A stretch of DNA of 64,000 bases from Rubrivivax sp. (lineage in GTDB: Bacteria > Pseudomonadota > Gammaproteobacteria > Burkholderiales > Burkholderiaceae_C), in the NCBI GenBank assembly GCA_016719535.1, contig JADJYX010000013.1, positions 124,001-188,000 on the forward strand, in the 5' to 3' direction. Below, piece by piece: positions 62,425-64,000 of this stretch (its first letter is position 1; every line of letters begins with the position of its first letter). A program made the position numbers and the translations under genes. Under the pieces are notes generated by a model. That model ran no database searches, had not been told where the DNA came from, and saw only the letters and a program-made list of their open reading frames with translations.

Positions 62425-64000
62425 TCAGATCTCGACCTTGCTGCCCAGCTCGACGATGCGGTTGGTCGGCAGGCTGAGAAAATCGGCCGCCGCGCTGGCG
62501 TTGCGGTGCATGCTGGCGAAGAGCTTCTCGCGCCACAGCGCCATGCCGCCGCGCAGCGTCGGGATGACCTGGTCGCGGCTGAGGAAGTAGCTCGTCAGCA
62601 TGTCGTCGAGCTCGATGCCGCGGCCCTTCAGCAGCTTCAGCGCCTCGGGCACGTCGGGCTCGTTCTTGAAGCCGAAGTGCAGCACCACCTGCCAGCAGTC
62701 GTGGCCCAGCGGCTCGACCTCGACGCGCTTGTCGAAGCCGATCCACGGCCGTTCGTGGTGCTGCACGGTGACGAACAGGTTCTGCGCATGCAGCACCTTG
62801 TTGTGCTTGAGGTTGTGCAGCAGCGCAAACGGCGTGGCGCCCTTCTCGGCAGCCAGGAAGACCGCGGTGCCGTCGACGCGCTGCGGCGGGCTGATGAAGA
62901 GCGAGTCGACGAACGCCGGCAGCTCGATGGCTTCCTCGCGCAGGCGCTCGGCCATCAGCGAGCGGCCCTGCTTCCAGGTCGTCATCAGCAGGAACATCAC
63001 GGCGCCGATGGCGAGCGGGAACCAGCCGCCCTCGAAGACCTTGACCGCATTGGCGGCGAAGAAGGTGATGTCGATGAGGAAGAAGATCCCGGTGGCCGCC
63101 AGGCACAGCCACAGCGGCAGCTTCCAGCTGAAGCGGATGACGAAGAAGGTCATCACGGTGGTGATGGTCATGTCGATCGTCACCGTGATGCCGTAGGCCG
63201 AGGCCAGCGCGCTGCTCGACCCGAAGACGACCACCGCGGCGACGATGCAGACATACAGCGTCCAGTTGACGAAGGGCACATAGATCTGCCCCGTCTCCTT
63301 GACCGAGGTGTGCGTGATGCGCAGCCGCGGCAGATAGCCCAGCTGCACCGTCTGCTTGGTGACCGAGAAGGCCGCCGTGATCAGCGCCTGCGAGGCGATC
63401 ACGGTGGCCGCCGTCGCCAGCGCGATGAGCGGAAACAGCGCCCATGACGGCGCCATCTCGTAGAAGGGGTTGCCGACGTTTTCGGGGTGGCGCAGCAGCA
63501 TCGCGCCCTGGCCGAAATAGTTCAGCGTCAGCGCCGGCCATACCAGCGCAAACCAGGCCAGGCGGATGGGCTTCTTGCCGAAATGGCCGAGATCGGCATA
63601 CAGCGCCTCGGCCCCGGTGACGCACAGCACCACCGCACCCAGCGCCGTGAAGGCGATGCCCGGGTGCGCGACGATGAAGCCCAGCGCGTGGTGCGGCCCC
63701 AGCGCCACCAGCACGCCGGGGTTGCCGGCGATGTGCACCACCCCGAGCAGCGCCAGCACCCCGAACCACAGCGCGGTGATGGGCCCGAACAGCCGGCCGA
63801 TGCCGCCGGTGCCGAAGCGCTGGGCGGCAAACAGCACCGTCAGCACGACCAGCGTGACCGGCACGATGTACGGGTGCAGCCCCGGCGCCGCGATCTCCAG
63901 CCCCTCGACCGCCGACAGCACCGAGATCGCCGGCGTGATGACGCCGTCGCCGAAGAAGATCGCGGTGCCGAAGATGCCCACCAGCAGCAGCCGGCGGCGC
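62425..64000 (-). CDS. kup: Kup-family potassium uptake permease, truncated at the window edge
   Basis: At least 525 codons; the N-terminus runs off the right edge. Signature [27 protein letters not shown] and the conserved [23 protein letters not shown] are visible. About ten helices remain, then a C-terminal cytoplasmic domain ending in [15 protein letters not shown]. Low-affinity proton-coupled K+ uptake. Leftward, upstream of gshB. Confidence 0.95.
   Translation of the reverse strand, partial: RRRLLLVGIFGTAIFFGDGVITPAISVLSAVEGLEIAAPGLHPYIVPVTLVVLTVLFAAQRFGTGGIGRLFGPITALWFGVLALLGVVHIAGNPGVLVALGPHHALGFIVAHPGIAFTALGAVVLCVTGAEALYADLGHFGKKPIRLAWFALVWPALTLNYFGQGAMLLRHPENVGNPFYEMAPSWALFPLIALATAATVIASQALITAAFSVTKQTVQLGYLPRLRITHTSVKETGQIYVPFVNWTLYVCIVAAVVVFGSSSALASAYGITVTIDMTITTVMTFFVIRFSWKLPLWLCLAATGIFFLIDITFFAANAVKVFEGGWFPLAIGAVMFLLMTTWKQGRSLMAERLREEAIELPAFVDSLFISPPQRVDGTAVFLAAEKGATPFALLHNLKHNKVLHAQNLFVTVQHHERPWIGFDKRVEVEPLGHDCWQVVLHFGFKNEPDVPEALKLLKGRGIELDDMLTSYFLSRDQVIPTLRGGMALWREKLFASMHRNASAAADFLSLPTNRIVELGSKVEI

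Overview
The window is about 70% G+C and almost fully coding. It reads as a chromosomal segment of a betaproteobacterium in the order Burkholderiales, probably near the Rubrivivax/Leptothrix/Comamonadaceae group. This placement is inference. It rests on base composition, the priA-hemE-...-atpCDGAHFEBI neighbourhood, NhaR- and MocR-type regulators, and a GC-rich hairpin repeat of a kind common between genes in that order. No rRNA, tRNA, CRISPR array, prophage or insertion sequence was seen.

Layout, left to right. (1) 1-6.4 kb: the end of an nhaR-like regulator; a LytS/LytR-type two-component pair whose kinase carries a frameshift; then, leftward, rep helicase, a YhhN lysoplasmalogenase and a J-domain/zinc-ribbon/PilZ protein. 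(2) 6.5-15.2 kb: a glycan-modification locus of three unusually fused glycosyltransferases (365, 864 and 1,443 aa) with a small lipoprotein among them, followed by a Tat-exported PhoD-like phosphatase. (3) 16.7-19.4 kb: an auxin-efflux-type carrier, a LysR regulator and about 690 bp of gene remnants. (4) 19.4-24.8 kb: a leftward putrescine/spermidine-type ABC transporter operon ending in an aminobutyraldehyde-type dehydrogenase, the same order as E. coli ydcSTUVW. (5) 24.9-29.3 kb: priA, a 415-bp spacer with DnaA-box-like sites, hemE, and a Rossmann-fold protein. (6) 29.3-32.2 kb: a LemA lipoprotein, two TPM-domain proteins and polyphosphate kinase 2. (7) 32.3-39.6 kb: the complete F1Fo ATP synthase operon atpIBEFHAGDC, leftward, with a good sigma-70 -10 box in front of atpI. 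(8) 39.8-46.3 kb: DsbD-type disulfide reductase plus a redoxin, sugar-handling genes (SMP-30, aldose epimerase), a GNAT, and a divergent cytochrome b561/cytochrome c' pair. (9) 46.4-51.2 kb: a branched-chain amino-acid-type ABC transporter (livG, livF, livH, livM, then the binding protein), with two copies of a hairpin repeat. (10) 51.5-58.3 kb: AlaX, a VOC protein, a PhzF protein, an aminotransferase and an EamA exporter, divergent from a MocR regulator. (11) 58.3-64 kb: ABC-F (Uup), a questin-oxidase-like protein, gshB and the truncated kup.

The parts that stand out are the fused glycosyltransferase locus with its 63-bp tandem repeat, a J-domain protein that also carries an intact c-di-GMP-binding PilZ signature, the DnaA-box-like cluster between priA and hemE, and the repeat and duplication structure around the liv genes and alaX. 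Everything is read from sequence only. Families are named from motifs, not from database searches.
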